Source: Robiginitalea aestuariiviva (GTDB lineage Bacteria > Bacteroidota > Bacteroidia > Flavobacteriales > Flavobacteriaceae). From it: a stretch of 64,000 nucleotides of DNA. Within the stretch, counting starts at the first letter, position 1. Every line of letters begins with the position of its first letter. The notes beneath the pieces are model-generated. The model was not told where the DNA came from. It saw only the letters and a list, made by a program, of their open reading frames with translations, and made no database searches. Location: contig NZ_JARPUQ010000002.1 of the NCBI RefSeq assembly GCF_029537735.1, positions 1,046,240-1,110,239 on the forward strand, in the 5' to 3' direction. The position numbers and the translations under genes are program-made. Shown piece after piece: positions 43,625 through 53,061 of the stretch.

Positions 43625-44371
43625 TTATGTGAGCATGCCCCCGTCTACATGGAGGACCTGCCCGGTAACGTAAGCCGAAAGATCGGAGGCCAGGTAGAGA
43701 CAGGCATTCGCCACATCTTCGGGCGTGCCGCCCCGTTTAAGGGGGATGGCATCCCGCCAGCCCTGAACGGTCTTCTCATCCAGCTTACCGGTCATTTCGG
43801 TTTCGATAAAGCCCGGTGCAATGGCATTGCACCGGATATTGCGGGAGCCGAGCTCCAGGGCAATACTCTTGGTAAACCCGATCATCCCGGCTTTGGAGGC
43901 CGCGTAGTTGGACTGCCCGGCGTTGCCTTTCACCCCAACCACGCTGCTCATATTGATAATGGAGCCACTGCGTTGTTTCAGGAAGGTCCGCTGAATGGCC
44001 TTAGTCATGTTGAAAACGGATTTAAGGTTCACATCGATAACCTGGTCAAAATCTTCCTCGTTCATGCGCATGAGCAGGTTGTCTTTGGTGATCCCGGCAT
44101 TGTTCACCAGGATGTCTACGCCCCCGAAATCCTCCAGGACCTGGGAAATCAGCTGTTCGGCCTCTTCAAAACTGGCCGCATTGCTCTTATAGGCTTTGGC
44201 CTTTACTCCGAATTGCTCGAGTTCCTGCTGCAATTCCAGGGCCGGGCCCTCGCTACTGCTGTACGTGAATGCCACATCAGCCCCATGCTGGGCAAATACG
44301 GTGGCAATTCCTTTTCCGATACCTCTGCTGGCCCCGGTGATTATGGCCTTTTTCCCTTCCAGGATTTTCAT
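43625..44371 (-). CDS. fabG: 3-oxoacyl-[acyl-carrier-protein] reductase
   Basis: FabG reduces 3-ketoacyl-ACP with NADPH in fatty acid elongation. The short-chain dehydrogenase marks are TGASRGIGKGIA (residues 12-23), NNAG (90-93), the catalytic Ser at 142-143, and Y156-x3-K160. The C-terminal half has PGFIETEMTGKL, as in genuine FabG. The length of 248 residues is usual. A terminator upstream separates it from sucD. Confidence 0.95.
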   Translation of the reverse strand: MKILEGKKAIITGASRGIGKGIATVFAQHGADVAFTYSSSEGPALELQQELEQFGVKAKAYKSNAASFEEAEQLISQVLEDFGGVDILVNNAGITKDNLLMRMNEEDFDQVIDVNLKSVFNMTKAIQRTFLKQRSGSIINMSSVVGVKGNAGQSNYAASKAGMIGFTKSIALELGSRNIRCNAIAPGFIETEMTGKLDEKTVQGWRDAIPLKRGGTPEDVANACLYLASDLSAYVTGQVLHVDGGMLT

Positions 44372-44429
44372 GAGTATGCTGTTTTGGTTGGATCTATCTC
44401 AAAGATAAAGCGGAATAGGCATTCCGCCA

Positions 44430-44453
44430 TAAAAAAATCCCGCCTGAGCGGGA
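44430..44453 (-). terminator. Intrinsic terminator after sucD
   Basis: On the minus strand TCCCGC and GCGGGA form a 6-bp stem (loop TCAG), followed by seven T residues. It lies 21 bases after the sucD stop. Confidence 0.85.
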
Positions 44454-44474
44454 CTTTATAACGCTTTTAACGCC

Positions 44475-45347
44475 TCAGGATAGGACTGCTTTTACCTTCT
44501 GCCCGATTTCGGCAGGAGAATCCACCACGTGGATCCCGCATTCCTTCATGATGCGCTTTTTGGCCTGGGCGGTGTCGTCCGCACCTCCCACAATAGCCCC
44601 GGCGTGACCCATGGTCCGCCCTGCAGGGGCTGTTTCCCCTGCTATAAAGCCAACCACCGGCTTTTTACTGCCGCTTTCCTGGTACCAACGGGCGGCCTCT
44701 GCCTCCAATTGGCCACCAATTTCACCGATCATGACTACACAGTGGGTTTCTTCGTCTTCGATGAGCATCTGGAGGGCCTCACGGGTAGTGGTCCCGATTA
44801 TGGGGTCTCCGCCAATTCCAATAGCTGTGGTAATACCAAGATCCTGGCGCACCACCTGGTCCGCTGCTTCGTAGGTGAGCGTCCCGGACTTGGAAACGAT
44901 TCCTACATGGCCCTTTTTAAAGACAAAGCCGGGCATAATCCCCACCTTGGCTTCCCCGGGAGTAATTACTCCTGGGCAGTTTGGCCCAACCAGGCGCGCC
45001 CCGTATCGCTTCACATAGTCATAGGCCTTGATCATATCGGCTACCGGGATACCTTCGGTAATGGTGATGATCACCTTGATGCCCGCATCTGTAGCTTCCA
45101 TTATGGCATCTGCCGCAAAGGCCGGGGGTACAAAGATGATGGAAGTGTCTGCACCGGTTTCGGCCACGGCATCCGCCACCGTGTTGAAAACAGGCTTGCC
45201 CAGGTGTTCCTGTCCGCCTTTACCAGGGGTTACCCCCCCAACCACGTTGGTGCCGTACTCGATCATCTGCCCGGCGTGAAAGGTCCCTTCACTCCCGGTA
45301 AATCCCTGTACAATGATTTTTGAATCCTTATTGACTAAAACGCTCAT
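44475..45347 (-). CDS. sucD: Succinate-CoA ligase, alpha subunit
   Basis: SucD carries the phosphohistidine of the TCA-cycle enzyme that makes nucleoside triphosphate from succinyl-CoA. The CoA-binding Rossmann loop VQGFTGSEGTFHA, the GPNCPGVI segment and H248 in TMGHAGAIVGG are present. The beta subunit gene sucC is not in the window. A -7 box lies 21 bases before the start and a terminator behind, so it is monocistronic. Confidence 0.96.
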   Translation of the reverse strand: MSVLVNKDSKIIVQGFTGSEGTFHAGQMIEYGTNVVGGVTPGKGGQEHLGKPVFNTVADAVAETGADTSIIFVPPAFAADAIMEATDAGIKVIITITEGIPVADMIKAYDYVKRYGARLVGPNCPGVITPGEAKVGIMPGFVFKKGHVGIVSKSGTLTYEAADQVVRQDLGITTAIGIGGDPIIGTTTREALQMLIEDEETHCVVMIGEIGGQLEAEAARWYQESGSKKPVVGFIAGETAPAGRTMGHAGAIVGGADDTAQAKKRIMKECGIHVVDSPAEIGQKVKAVLS

Positions 45348-45368
45348 TCGATCTCATTTTAATTTGCA

Positions 45369-45376
45369 CAAAAATA
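45369..45376 (-). promoter_or_regulatory. -7 promoter element of sucD
   Basis: TATTTTTG on the minus strand matches TAnnTTTG exactly and lies in the 57 bases between lpxD2 and sucD. No TTG is found at the -33 distance. Confidence 0.5.
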
Positions 45377-45404
45377 GGCCTTCTTCGGGGAATGTCCCCA
45401 GCAG

Positions 45405-46343
45405 TCAGGTCCGTTTTTTCAGTTCTTGTATCAGGCCGGGCAATTGGCGTACGGCGGCAAGCTCCTTGAGCCGCTCCCGGGCTTCTTCCACCGGGCTGCC
45501 AAAATAGGTCTGCCCGCCCTTCAGGGATTTGGAGATGCCGGTCTGGGCCAATACTACCGCTCCCTTGCCGATGGTAATGGCGCTGGTTACCCCAACCTGC
45601 CCCCATAGCGTGACTTCATCTTCCATTACCACGCAACCGGCTATTCCGGTCTGGGAGGCAATCAGGCAGCGCTGACCGATTACCGTATCGTGCCCCACGT
45701 GTACCTGGTTGTCCAGTTTACTGCCGCGTCCGATCCGGGTATCGCCACTAACGCCACGGTCTATAGTGCACAGGGCCCCGAGTTCCACGTCGTCCTCCAG
45801 GACGGCCCGCCCCCCGGAAAGCAGGCGGTCAAAGCCCTCAGGACGCTTTTTGTAGTAGAACGCATCGGAACCCACCACCGAACCGGATTGTACGACTACC
45901 CGGTTACCGAGGATGCAATGGGCCCCGATTACGGCATTCGCATGTATAATACAATCCTCGCCGATTACGGTCCCTTCCCCTATCACCACATTGGGTCCCA
46001 GAGCGGTGCCCTTCCCAATTCGGGCACTGGGGTGAACCCCGGACGCGGCCTGGCGAAAGGGCCTGAAGTGGCGGGTCAGGGTATTGAAATCCCGGAAAGG
46101 ATCGTCGGAAATCAGGAGGGCTTTACCCTTGGGGCACTCCACCTTTTTATTGATCAGTACCACGGTTGCAGCAGATTGCAGGGCCTTGTCGTAGTACTTC
46201 GGATGGTCTACAAAAACGATGTCGCCCGGTTCCACCACGTGGATTTCATTCATGCCTTCCACCGGAAAATCGGCAGGGCCTTCATAAGCGGAGCCGATAA
46301 TTTCGGCAACCTCTGCGAGGGTATGGGTCCGCGGGAATTTCAT
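45405..46343 (-). CDS. Second LpxD-like acyltransferase
   Basis: The 312-residue protein has the LpxD plan: an N-terminal uridine-binding-like domain (VEPGDIVFVDHPKYYDKAL), then hexapeptide coils (SARIGKGTALGPNVVIGEG) and the catalytic His region LDNQVHVGHDTVIG, with a helical C-terminus. It is clearly related to the lpxD product at the other end of the same operon but strongly diverged. Many Bacteroidota have such a second copy behind efp. It may attach a different acyl chain or use another sugar nucleotide. Confidence 0.87.
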   Translation of the reverse strand: MKFPRTHTLAEVAEIIGSAYEGPADFPVEGMNEIHVVEPGDIVFVDHPKYYDKALQSAATVVLINKKVECPKGKALLISDDPFRDFNTLTRHFRPFRQAASGVHPSARIGKGTALGPNVVIGEGTVIGEDCIIHANAVIGAHCILGNRVVVQSGSVVGSDAFYYKKRPEGFDRLLSGGRAVLEDDVELGALCTIDRGVSGDTRIGRGSKLDNQVHVGHDTVIGQRCLIASQTGIAGCVVMEDEVTLWGQVGVTSAITIGKGAVVLAQTGISKSLKGGQTYFGSPVEEARERLKELAAVRQLPGLIQELKKRT

Positions 46344-46348
46344 ACGCC

Positions 46349-46915
46349 TTACTCCTTAGCCCGTTCCATATAGGAACCGTTGGACGTATCCACCTTTATG
46401 CGGTCGCCTTCATTGATGAAGAGCGGCACATTGATGCGGGCCCCGGTTTCCATAGTGGCCGGTTTGGTGGCATTGGTGGCGGTATTTCCCTTTACGCCGG
46501 GCTCGGTATGGGTAACCTCCAGGATCACGCTGGCGGGCATATCCACGGAAAGGGGCATGCTGTCTTCGGTGTTGAACATGATGGTTACTATCTCCCCTTC
46601 CTTCATGAGCTCCGGGGCATCCAGGGCGCTGCGTTGCAGGGCAATCTGGTTGTAATCGTCTGTGTTCATGAAGTGAAAGGTATCCCCTTCGCTATAAAGG
46701 TATTGGTAGGAACGGGTTTCCACGCGCACGTCTTCGATCTTGTGCCCTGCGGAAAAGGTATTGTCAATTACCTTGCCGGTGGTCAAACTTTTCAGCTTGG
46801 TTCGCACAAAAGCAGGGCCTTTCCCGGGTTTTACATGCAGGAATTCGACAATCTTAAAGATGTCGTGGTTGTATCGGATACAAAGTCCTTTACGGATATC
46901 GGAAGTTGTTGCCAT
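46349..46915 (-). CDS. efp: Translation elongation factor P
   Basis: EF-P rescues ribosomes stalled at polyproline. The 188-residue protein has three beta-barrel domains; the exposed loop that carries the modifiable Lys is GKGPAF (K32). The family end segment TKPATMETGARINVPLFINEGD is present. It is embedded in the lipid A operon with gaps of three and five bases. Confidence 0.96.
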   Translation of the reverse strand: MATTSDIRKGLCIRYNHDIFKIVEFLHVKPGKGPAFVRTKLKSLTTGKVIDNTFSAGHKIEDVRVETRSYQYLYSEGDTFHFMNTDDYNQIALQRSALDAPELMKEGEIVTIMFNTEDSMPLSVDMPASVILEVTHTEPGVKGNTATNATKPATMETGARINVPLFINEGDRIKVDTSNGSYMERAKE

Positions 46916-46918
46916 AAA

Positions 46919-47704
46919 TTAATTATTACTGAAATAGCCTTTCATAATACCCCGCTGGGAATCGCGGATAAATTGTAAAATCTCATCCCTTTCGGGGGTA
47001 GCCTCCATTTCTGCCTCAATAATCTGGACGGCTTGGGTATTGTTATAGTTCCGCTGGTAGAGGATGCGGTATATGTTCTGGATTTCCCGGATTTTCTCGG
47101 TGCTGAACCCGCGTCGCCGAAGCCCGACGGAATTAATTCCCACGTAAGACATGGGTTCACGCGCCCCTTTCACGAAGGGCGGCACATCCTTACGCACCAG
47201 GGAACCCCCGGTCACAAAAGCATGGTTGCCCACCGAAACGAATTGTTGCACCGCAACCATACCGGCCAGAACCACATGACTCCCAATGGTAACATGCCCG
47301 GCAAGGGTGGTGTTGTTGGAAAAAATACAGTTATTACCCACTATACAGTCGTGGGCAATGTGGCAGTACGCCATTACCAGGCAGTTTTTGCCGATCACCG
47401 TCTTCATCCGGTCCGCAGTACCCTTGTTGATGGTGGCGCATTCGCGAATGGTTACGTTATTGCCGATTTCCACGGTGGTTTCCTCCCCATTGTATTTCAG
47501 GTCCTGGGGCGGGGCGGATATTACCGCTCCGGGGAAGATGTTGCAATTCTTACCGATGCGTGCCCCCTCCATGATGGTTACGTTGGAGCCGATCCAGGTC
47601 CCCTCACCTATGGTCACATTGTTGTGAATGGTGGCAAAGGGTTCGATGACCACATTCTTGGCAATCTTGGCACCGGGATGCACATACGCCAGCGGCTGAT
47701 TCAT
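46919..47704 (-). CDS. lpxA: UDP-N-acetylglucosamine acyltransferase
   Basis: LpxA puts the first 3-hydroxyacyl chain on UDP-GlcNAc in lipid A synthesis. The left-handed beta-helix starts VHPGAKIAKNVVIEPF, the catalytic His lies in YCHIAHDCIVGNN, and the helical end (STEKIREIQNIYRILYQ) is typical. The 261-residue length is normal. It starts one base after the lpxC/fabZ stop. Confidence 0.96.
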   Translation of the reverse strand: MNQPLAYVHPGAKIAKNVVIEPFATIHNNVTIGEGTWIGSNVTIMEGARIGKNCNIFPGAVISAPPQDLKYNGEETTVEIGNNVTIRECATINKGTADRMKTVIGKNCLVMAYCHIAHDCIVGNNCIFSNNTTLAGHVTIGSHVVLAGMVAVQQFVSVGNHAFVTGGSLVRKDVPPFVKGAREPMSYVGINSVGLRRRGFSTEKIREIQNIYRILYQRNYNNTQAVQIIEAEMEATPERDEILQFIRDSQRGIMKGYFSNN

Positions 47705-47705
47705 A

Positions 47706-49100
47706 CTATTGATTTTTGGTTTTGACGATCTGCGCCATGAGCTCGGCCTCCGAAACCAGCTTGCCGTTGGCGTAGGCGTAGGCCTGCATATGGCAAATGC
47801 CGCGTCGGATGGGAGACATCAGGTCGCATTTGAAGATCAAGGTGTCGCCCGGCACCACCTGCTGCTTGAATTTCACATTGTCGATCTTCATGAAATAGGT
47901 CAGGTAGTTTTCAGGATCCGGCACAGTGCTCAATACCAGGATACCCCCGGTCTGCGCCATAGCTTCAATCTGCAGGACCCCCGGCATAACAGGCGCTCCA
48001 GGAAAGTGGCCGACAAAGAACGGTTCGTTCATCGTCACATTTTTTACGCCTACCACGTGCTTGTCGGAGAGTTCCAGGATTTTGTCGACCAGCAGAAACG
48101 GCGGGCGGTGCGGCAGCATCCCCATAATCTGGGATACATCCATTAGGGGCGTTTTGTTCAGGTCGTATTTGGGGACGTTGTTCCGTTTTTCCAGCTTGAT
48201 CATCTTCGCCAGTTTTTTGGCGAACTGGGTATTGACGTAGTGGCCGGGTTTGTTGGCGATGACTTTTCCCTGTATCCGCATCCCGATCAAAGCCAGGTCC
48301 CCGATCACATCCAGCAACTTGTGCCGGGCCGCTTCATTGGGATGGTGCAGGGTCAGGTTATCCAGGATGCCGTTGGGCTTCACGGACAGTTTGTCCTTCT
48401 TAAAAGCCTTCTGCAATTTCTTCATTGTGGCCTCGGAAATTTCCTTGTCCACATACACAATGGCGTTATTCAGGTCCCCGCCCTTGATCAGCCCGTGTTC
48501 CAACAACATTTCCAGCTCGTGCAGGAAACTGAAGGTGCGGGAATCCGATATTTCCAGCTTAAAATCCGAAAGGCGCTCCAGGGTGGCATTCTGGGTGCCC
48601 AGTACCTTAGTGCCAAAATCTACCATGGTGGTAATTTGGTACTCTTCTGACGGGATAACCGTGATCTCGCTCCCGGTGGCTTCGTCCCGGTATGTAATCA
48701 CGTCCTTAACGACATAAACCTCGCGGTCCGCCTCCTGCTCCACGATCCCAGCCTGTTCCAGGGCTTCTACAAAGAATTTGGATGAACCATCCATGATCGG
48801 GGGTTCGGGGGCATCCAGTTCGATCATGACATTGTCGATCTCCAGCCCCACCAGGGCAGCAAGCACGTGTTCCGAAGTCTGGATTTTCACCCCCCGCTTT
48901 TCCAGATTGGTACCGCGTTGGGTGTTAATGACATACGTGGCATCCGCCTCAATAATAGGCTCCCCTTCCAGATCTACGCGTTTAAAGGCAAATCCGTGGT
49001 TTACGGGTGCCGGCACAAATTTCATGGTGACGTTTTCGCCGGTGTGGAGCCCCACACCTTTAAGGGTCACCTCTTTTGCAATGGTACGTTGCTTGGTCAT
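47706..49100 (-). CDS. lpxC/fabZ: Bifunctional LpxC deacetylase / FabZ dehydratase
   Basis: The N-terminal 300 residues are LpxC, which removes the acetyl group in the committed lipid A step; the zinc ligands are H78 (TSEHVLAAL), H260 and D264 (RHKLLDVIGD). The C-terminal 145 residues are FabZ, a 3-hydroxyacyl-ACP dehydratase, with LPHRPPFLLVDKI, H365 in FVGHFPGAPVMPG and E379. The fusion is a Bacteroidota/Chlorobi hallmark and places competing users of 3-hydroxyacyl-ACP in one protein. Confidence 0.97.
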   Translation of the reverse strand: MTKQRTIAKEVTLKGVGLHTGENVTMKFVPAPVNHGFAFKRVDLEGEPIIEADATYVINTQRGTNLEKRGVKIQTSEHVLAALVGLEIDNVMIELDAPEPPIMDGSSKFFVEALEQAGIVEQEADREVYVVKDVITYRDEATGSEITVIPSEEYQITTMVDFGTKVLGTQNATLERLSDFKLEISDSRTFSFLHELEMLLEHGLIKGGDLNNAIVYVDKEISEATMKKLQKAFKKDKLSVKPNGILDNLTLHHPNEAARHKLLDVIGDLALIGMRIQGKVIANKPGHYVNTQFAKKLAKMIKLEKRNNVPKYDLNKTPLMDVSQIMGMLPHRPPFLLVDKILELSDKHVVGVKNVTMNEPFFVGHFPGAPVMPGVLQIEAMAQTGGILVLSTVPDPENYLTYFMKIDNVKFKQQVVPGDTLIFKCDLMSPIRRGICHMQAYAYANGKLVSEAELMAQIVKTKNQ

Positions 49101-49104
49101 ATCC

Positions 49105-50127
49105 CTATTTGGAATTTTCTTTTTCTAGGTCAGATAGCCGGTTTACCAGCTTGGGCAGGTTCTTGAAATGCACATAGGATTTGTTAAAGTCTGCATATCC
49201 AAGGGCCGGAGAACCTTGCAGCACTTCGTCATCGCGCACGTTGCGCGAAATTCCGGACTGCGCCTGCACCTTTACCCGATCTCCGATCACAATATGCCCC
49301 ACAATCCCGACTTGCCCGCCAATCATACAGTGCCTGCCAATTTTGGTAGATCCGGCAATGCCTGTCTGGGCCGCAATGGCCGTGTGTTCCCCGATTTCCA
49401 CATTATGTGCAATCTGGATCTGATTATCCAGTTTAACGCCCCGCCTGAGGATGGTAGAACCCAGGGTAGCCCGGTCTATGGTGGTGCCGGCACCCACATC
49501 TACATGGTCCTCCAGGATCACGTTCCCGGTTTGCGGTACCTTAGAGAACTCTCCGTTTTCGTCCGGAGCAAACCCAAAGCCATCGGCCCCGATCACGGCC
49601 CCGCTGTGGATCACACAACCCTTGCCGATCACGGTTTCGGAATAGATTTTAGCCCCGGCAAAAACCACGGAGTCGTCGCCGATAACCACATTATCTCCAA
49701 TGTAGACGTTGGGGTAAATCTTTACGTTGTTTCCGATTTGCACATTGTTCCCCAGGTAGGCAAAGGCTCCCAGATAGAAATCCGATCCATACTGGGCACT
49801 ATCGGAAACGAAAACCGGGGATTCAATCCCCAGCTTGTTGTTTTTGACCTGATTGTAATACGCCAGCAATTTCGAAAAGGATTTATAGGCGTCATCCACT
49901 TTGATCAGTGTGGATTCCAGGGGCTGTTCCGGGGTAAAATCTTTGTTGACGATAATGATGGAAGCCCCTGTACTGTAGATGTACGGCGTATACTTCGGAT
50001 TGGCAAGGAAAGTCAGGGAACCCGCGGTACCTTCCTCGATTTTGGAGAGGCGGTGTACAGCGATTTCCGGGTTGCCTTCCACCTCACCTTCGAGGATGCC
50101 TGCAATCTGACTGGCCGTGAATTCCAA
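49105..50127 (-). CDS. lpxD: UDP-3-O-acyl-glucosamine N-acyltransferase
   Basis: LpxD adds the second 3-hydroxyacyl chain to the lipid A precursor. The 340-residue protein has the N-terminal domain ([30 protein letters not shown]), hexapeptide coils and the catalytic His segment [16 protein letters not shown]. The start is a TTG: there is no ATG upstream, and an exact -7 box 31 bases before it fits this start. It is the first gene of the operon lpxD-lpxC/fabZ-lpxA-efp-lpxD2, whose gaps are one to five bases. Confidence 0.95.
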   Translation of the reverse strand: MEFTASQIAGILEGEVEGNPEIAVHRLSKIEEGTAGSLTFLANPKYTPYIYSTGASIIIVNKDFTPEQPLESTLIKVDDAYKSFSKLLAYYNQVKNNKLGIESPVFVSDSAQYGSDFYLGAFAYLGNNVQIGNNVKIYPNVYIGDNVVIGDDSVVFAGAKIYSETVIGKGCVIHSGAVIGADGFGFAPDENGEFSKVPQTGNVILEDHVDVGAGTTIDRATLGSTILRRGVKLDNQIQIAHNVEIGEHTAIAAQTGIAGSTKIGRHCMIGGQVGIVGHIVIGDRVKVQAQSGISRNVRDDEVLQGSPALGYADFNKSYVHFKNLPKLVNRLSDLEKENSK

Positions 50128-50158
50128 GGGTTTAGAAGCTTTGTGATTACCGTGGGGA

Positions 50159-50166
50159 CAAAAGTA
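50159..50166 (-). promoter_or_regulatory. -7 promoter element of the lipid A operon
   Basis: TACTTTTG on the minus strand matches TAnnTTTG exactly and lies between the HD gene stop and lpxD. Confidence 0.5.
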
Positions 50167-50176
50167 AGAAAAATTG

Positions 50177-51406
50177 TTAAATGCCCTTTTTGGGATAACA
50201 GATATAATGCTTCACCACAGGTTCCGAAAGGACCTCCAGATTCAGGCGGTCCGTGCGGCTGGCCACGTCGGTTATTTTTCCGTTGGATAGCAGGATATTG
50301 ATGTTCTGTCGCTTCCTGTTGTAGGCCCTGTTTTCCACCTGCCCACCGAAAACAAAATAGGCAGCTTCCGCTTCGCTAAGCCCCCAGGCCTCACAAACTC
50401 TGGCTTTCTTTTTGGCCAGCTTTTCGGGGGAAACAGGTTTTTGCCGCAACTTGATGGAGGGCAATTGCCGGTGAAGCAACATCCGGCACAAGCGACTCAG
50501 TACGGGATCTTTGGTGTCCATCCAGCGCTTCAGGGCATACAGGATGTCTACATCGTCCAGGCGCGCAAAGGCCTCCAGCTGCCCTGTCGTGATTCCCCCG
50601 GCCTTCTCCGGTTTCCCCAAAAAGGTACCCAGGGCACCCCCCGGGGATTCCAACAGGCCTTGCCGTTGCAACTCCCGGGCCCGGCGAATTATGCGTACCA
50701 GAATTTGCTCTGCGGCCAGGCCCGTCTTGTGCAGGTATACCTGCCAGTACATAAAACGGCGGGCCATCAAGAATTTCTCCACGGAATACACCCCTTTTTC
50801 TTCCACCACCAGCCGGTCCTCATGCACATTGAGCATGGTAATCAGCCGCTCTGCATTAATGTTACCCTCCGCCACCCCGGTATAGAAACTGTCGCGCTTC
50901 AGGTAATCCAGGCGGTCCATATCCAGCTGACTCGAAACCAGTTCATTCAGGAATTTCCGCGGGTGTTTTCCCGTAAAGATGGACAAAGCCATCTCCAACT
51001 GACCTGAACTTTCCCGGTTCAGCGCCTCCATAAAGGCAAGAGAAATGGCTTCATGATCCATTCCTGGGATCCATTCCTGCTCCAGAGCATGGGAAAATGG
51101 ACCGTGCCCGATATCGTGCAGCAGGATGGCCGCAAGCAGGCCCTCTTCCTCTGCTTCGGAAATCTTAACCCCTTTAAGACGAAGCATGTCTATGGCTTCC
51201 TGCATCAGGTGCATGGCGCCCAGCGCATGGTGAAAACGGGTATGGTGCGCCCCTGGATATACCAGATAACTCATCCCCATCTGGGAAATTCGGCGCAACC
51301 GCTGAAAAAACGGATGGTCGATTAAATGGAATACCTGGCTGTTGGGTATGCGTATAAATCCGTAAATTGGATCGTTGAAAATTTCGAGCTTGGAAAGTCG
51401 CTTCAA
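50177..51406 (-). CDS. HD-domain phosphohydrolase, dNTPase-like
   Basis: The protein has the metal-binding HD signature: His in [10 protein letters not shown], His-Asp in [12 protein letters not shown] and a later Asp in [19 protein letters not shown], the pattern of SAMHD1/dGTPase-related enzymes. The N-terminal [10 protein letters not shown] is shared by Bacteroidota members. The start is set at a TTG ([13 protein letters not shown]) because an exact -7 box overlaps the 11 residues of a longer TTG frame. The substrate, probably a nucleotide, is inferred from the family. Confidence 0.87.
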   Translation of the reverse strand: MKRLSKLEIFNDPIYGFIRIPNSQVFHLIDHPFFQRLRRISQMGMSYLVYPGAHHTRFHHALGAMHLMQEAIDMLRLKGVKISEAEEEGLLAAILLHDIGHGPFSHALEQEWIPGMDHEAISLAFMEALNRESSGQLEMALSIFTGKHPRKFLNELVSSQLDMDRLDYLKRDSFYTGVAEGNINAERLITMLNVHEDRLVVEEKGVYSVEKFLMARRFMYWQVYLHKTGLAAEQILVRIIRRARELQRQGLLESPGGALGTFLGKPEKAGGITTGQLEAFARLDDVDILYALKRWMDTKDPVLSRLCRMLLHRQLPSIKLRQKPVSPEKLAKKKARVCEAWGLSEAEAAYFVFGGQVENRAYNRKRQNINILLSNGKITDVASRTDRLNLEVLSEPVVKHYICYPKKGI

Positions 51407-51427
51407 ATCCTGATGCGTTAGACCCGT

Positions 51428-51435
51428 CAAAGGTA
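51428..51435 (-). promoter_or_regulatory. -7 promoter element of the HD gene
   Basis: TACCTTTG on the minus strand matches TAnnTTTG exactly and lies 21 bases upstream of the proposed TTG start. Confidence 0.45.
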
Positions 51436-51511
51436 GCAAAATGCCGTTAGTTTCCGGCAGCGTCCGCAGGGCACTCCCGGCCCGTATATCCCCAAAGGAG
51501 CCCCAATTACT

Positions 51512-53056
51512 ATGAAGAGTTTTACCATCTTATGGGTAGACGATGAGATTGACCTGCTGAAATCCCACCTGATGTTCCTGGAGGAGCGCAATTACCATGT
51601 GGTGACCTGCAACAGCGGGCAGGATGCCCTGGATGCCGTCAAGGAGCGGCCCTTTGACATTGTTTTTCTGGACGAAAATATGCCCGGGCTATCAGGTCTT
51701 GAAACCCTTACTGAGCTTAAACGCCTGGATGCTTCCCTGCCAGTGGTCATGATTACCAAGAACGAAGAGGAATCCATCATGGAGGAAGCCATTGGCTCCA
51801 AAATCGCAGATTACCTGATTAAACCGGTTAACCCTAACCAGATCCTGCTTTCCCTGAAGAAAAACCTGGACCACTCCCGCCTGGTTTCTGAAAAGACTAC
51901 CGCCGGGTACCAGCAGGAATTCCGGAAGATCGCCATGGACCTTTCTATGGTTCGCACCCCTCAGGAATGGGCTGACCTGTATAAAAAGCTCATTTTCTGG
52001 GAGCTGCAACTGGAGTCGATCGAGGATAAAAGCATGTTTGAAATCCTGGAATCCCAGAAATCCGAAGCCAATCAACAATTCGGAAAGTTTGTGGAGCGGC
52101 ATTATGCGGATTGGATCAACGGGGAGGATTCCCCGGTAATGTCACATACGCTGTTTCGGGAATGGGTGGCGCCGCAATTGGAACAGGGCCCAACCCTGCT
52201 GGTAGTGATCGACAACCTCCGTTACGACCAGTGGTTCGCTTTCGAGGATGCGCTGAATCCCTTCTTCCGCAAAGTTGTCGAAAAGCCCTTTTACAGTATT
52301 CTTCCTACGGCAACCCAGTACGCGCGAAATGCCATCTTTTCGGGTCTGATGCCCTTGGATATGGAAAAACGCCACCCCCAATGGTGGAAGAACGACACGG
52401 ATGAAGGGGGTAAAAACCTTCATGAGGCCGACTTTCTCGGGGCTCAGATCAAACGCCTGGGGCTGGACCTAAACTGGGAATACCACAAAATAAGCTCCCT
52501 GAAACAGGGCAGGCACCTGGCGCAGCAGTTCCGCAGCATGAAAGGACGGGACCTGGTTGCGGTGGTGTACAATTTCGTAGACATGCTCTCCCATGCCCGC
52601 ACGGAAATGGAGGTTATAAAAGAACTGGCTTCGGACGACAAGGCCTATCGGTCTTTAACCCTGAGCTGGTTTAAGAATTCTCCCTTGCTTGCCATTATAC
52701 AGGAAGCCCAGGCCATGGGATTTCGGCTGATCATCACCACGGACCATGGTACTATAAATGTAAAACAGGCGTCCCGGGTGGTGGGCGACCGGGAAACCAG
52801 TTTAAACCTCCGGTACAAGACCGGGCGCAGCCTAACTTATGAAGATAAGGATGTACTGGCTGCACCCCGCCCTGCCGAATTGCGACTGCCGAGCATCAAT
52901 ATGAGCAGCTCATTCATTTTTGCGAAGAACGACCTCTTCTTTGCGTACCCGAACAATTTTAACCACTATGTGAGTTATTACCGGAATACCTACCAGCACG
53001 GGGGGATTTCCCTGGAGGAAATGGTAGTGCCCTTTGTGGTGCTGGAGGCCCGTTAA
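51512..53056 (+). CDS. porX: PorX, response regulator with PglZ/alkaline-phosphatase-like domain
   Basis: PorX, activated by the kinase PorY, controls type IX secretion genes and gliding through the sigma factor SigP. The receiver domain (residues 1-120) has D54 in FLDENMPG and K104 in LIKPVN. The PglZ-type phosphatase domain (about 210-514) has D234 in VVIDNLRYDQ, the nucleophile-type Thr in LPTATQYARNAIF (T266/T268) and ITTDHGT. The length of 514 residues agrees with known PorX. porY and sigP are not in the window. It is divergent from the HD gene. Confidence 0.95.
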   Translation: MKSFTILWVDDEIDLLKSHLMFLEERNYHVVTCNSGQDALDAVKERPFDIVFLDENMPGLSGLETLTELKRLDASLPVVMITKNEEESIMEEAIGSKIADYLIKPVNPNQILLSLKKNLDHSRLVSEKTTAGYQQEFRKIAMDLSMVRTPQEWADLYKKLIFWELQLESIEDKSMFEILESQKSEANQQFGKFVERHYADWINGEDSPVMSHTLFREWVAPQLEQGPTLLVVIDNLRYDQWFAFEDALNPFFRKVVEKPFYSILPTATQYARNAIFSGLMPLDMEKRHPQWWKNDTDEGGKNLHEADFLGAQIKRLGLDLNWEYHKISSLKQGRHLAQQFRSMKGRDLVAVVYNFVDMLSHARTEMEVIKELASDDKAYRSLTLSWFKNSPLLAIIQEAQAMGFRLIITTDHGTINVKQASRVVGDRETSLNLRYKTGRSLTYEDKDVLAAPRPAELRLPSINMSSSFIFAKNDLFFAYPNNFNHYVSYYRNTYQHGGISLEEMVVPFVVLEAR

Positions 53057-53061
53057 GAGGG

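Noticed and set aside
43571-44461. 296-codon plus-strand frame opposite fabG
   Set aside because: It covers the full FabG gene in antisense and has no recognisable protein features.
49168-50301. 377-codon open frame on the plus strand opposite lpxD
   Set aside because: The minus strand encodes a complete LpxD with hexapeptide repeats; the antisense product is His/Pro-rich low-complexity shadow sequence.
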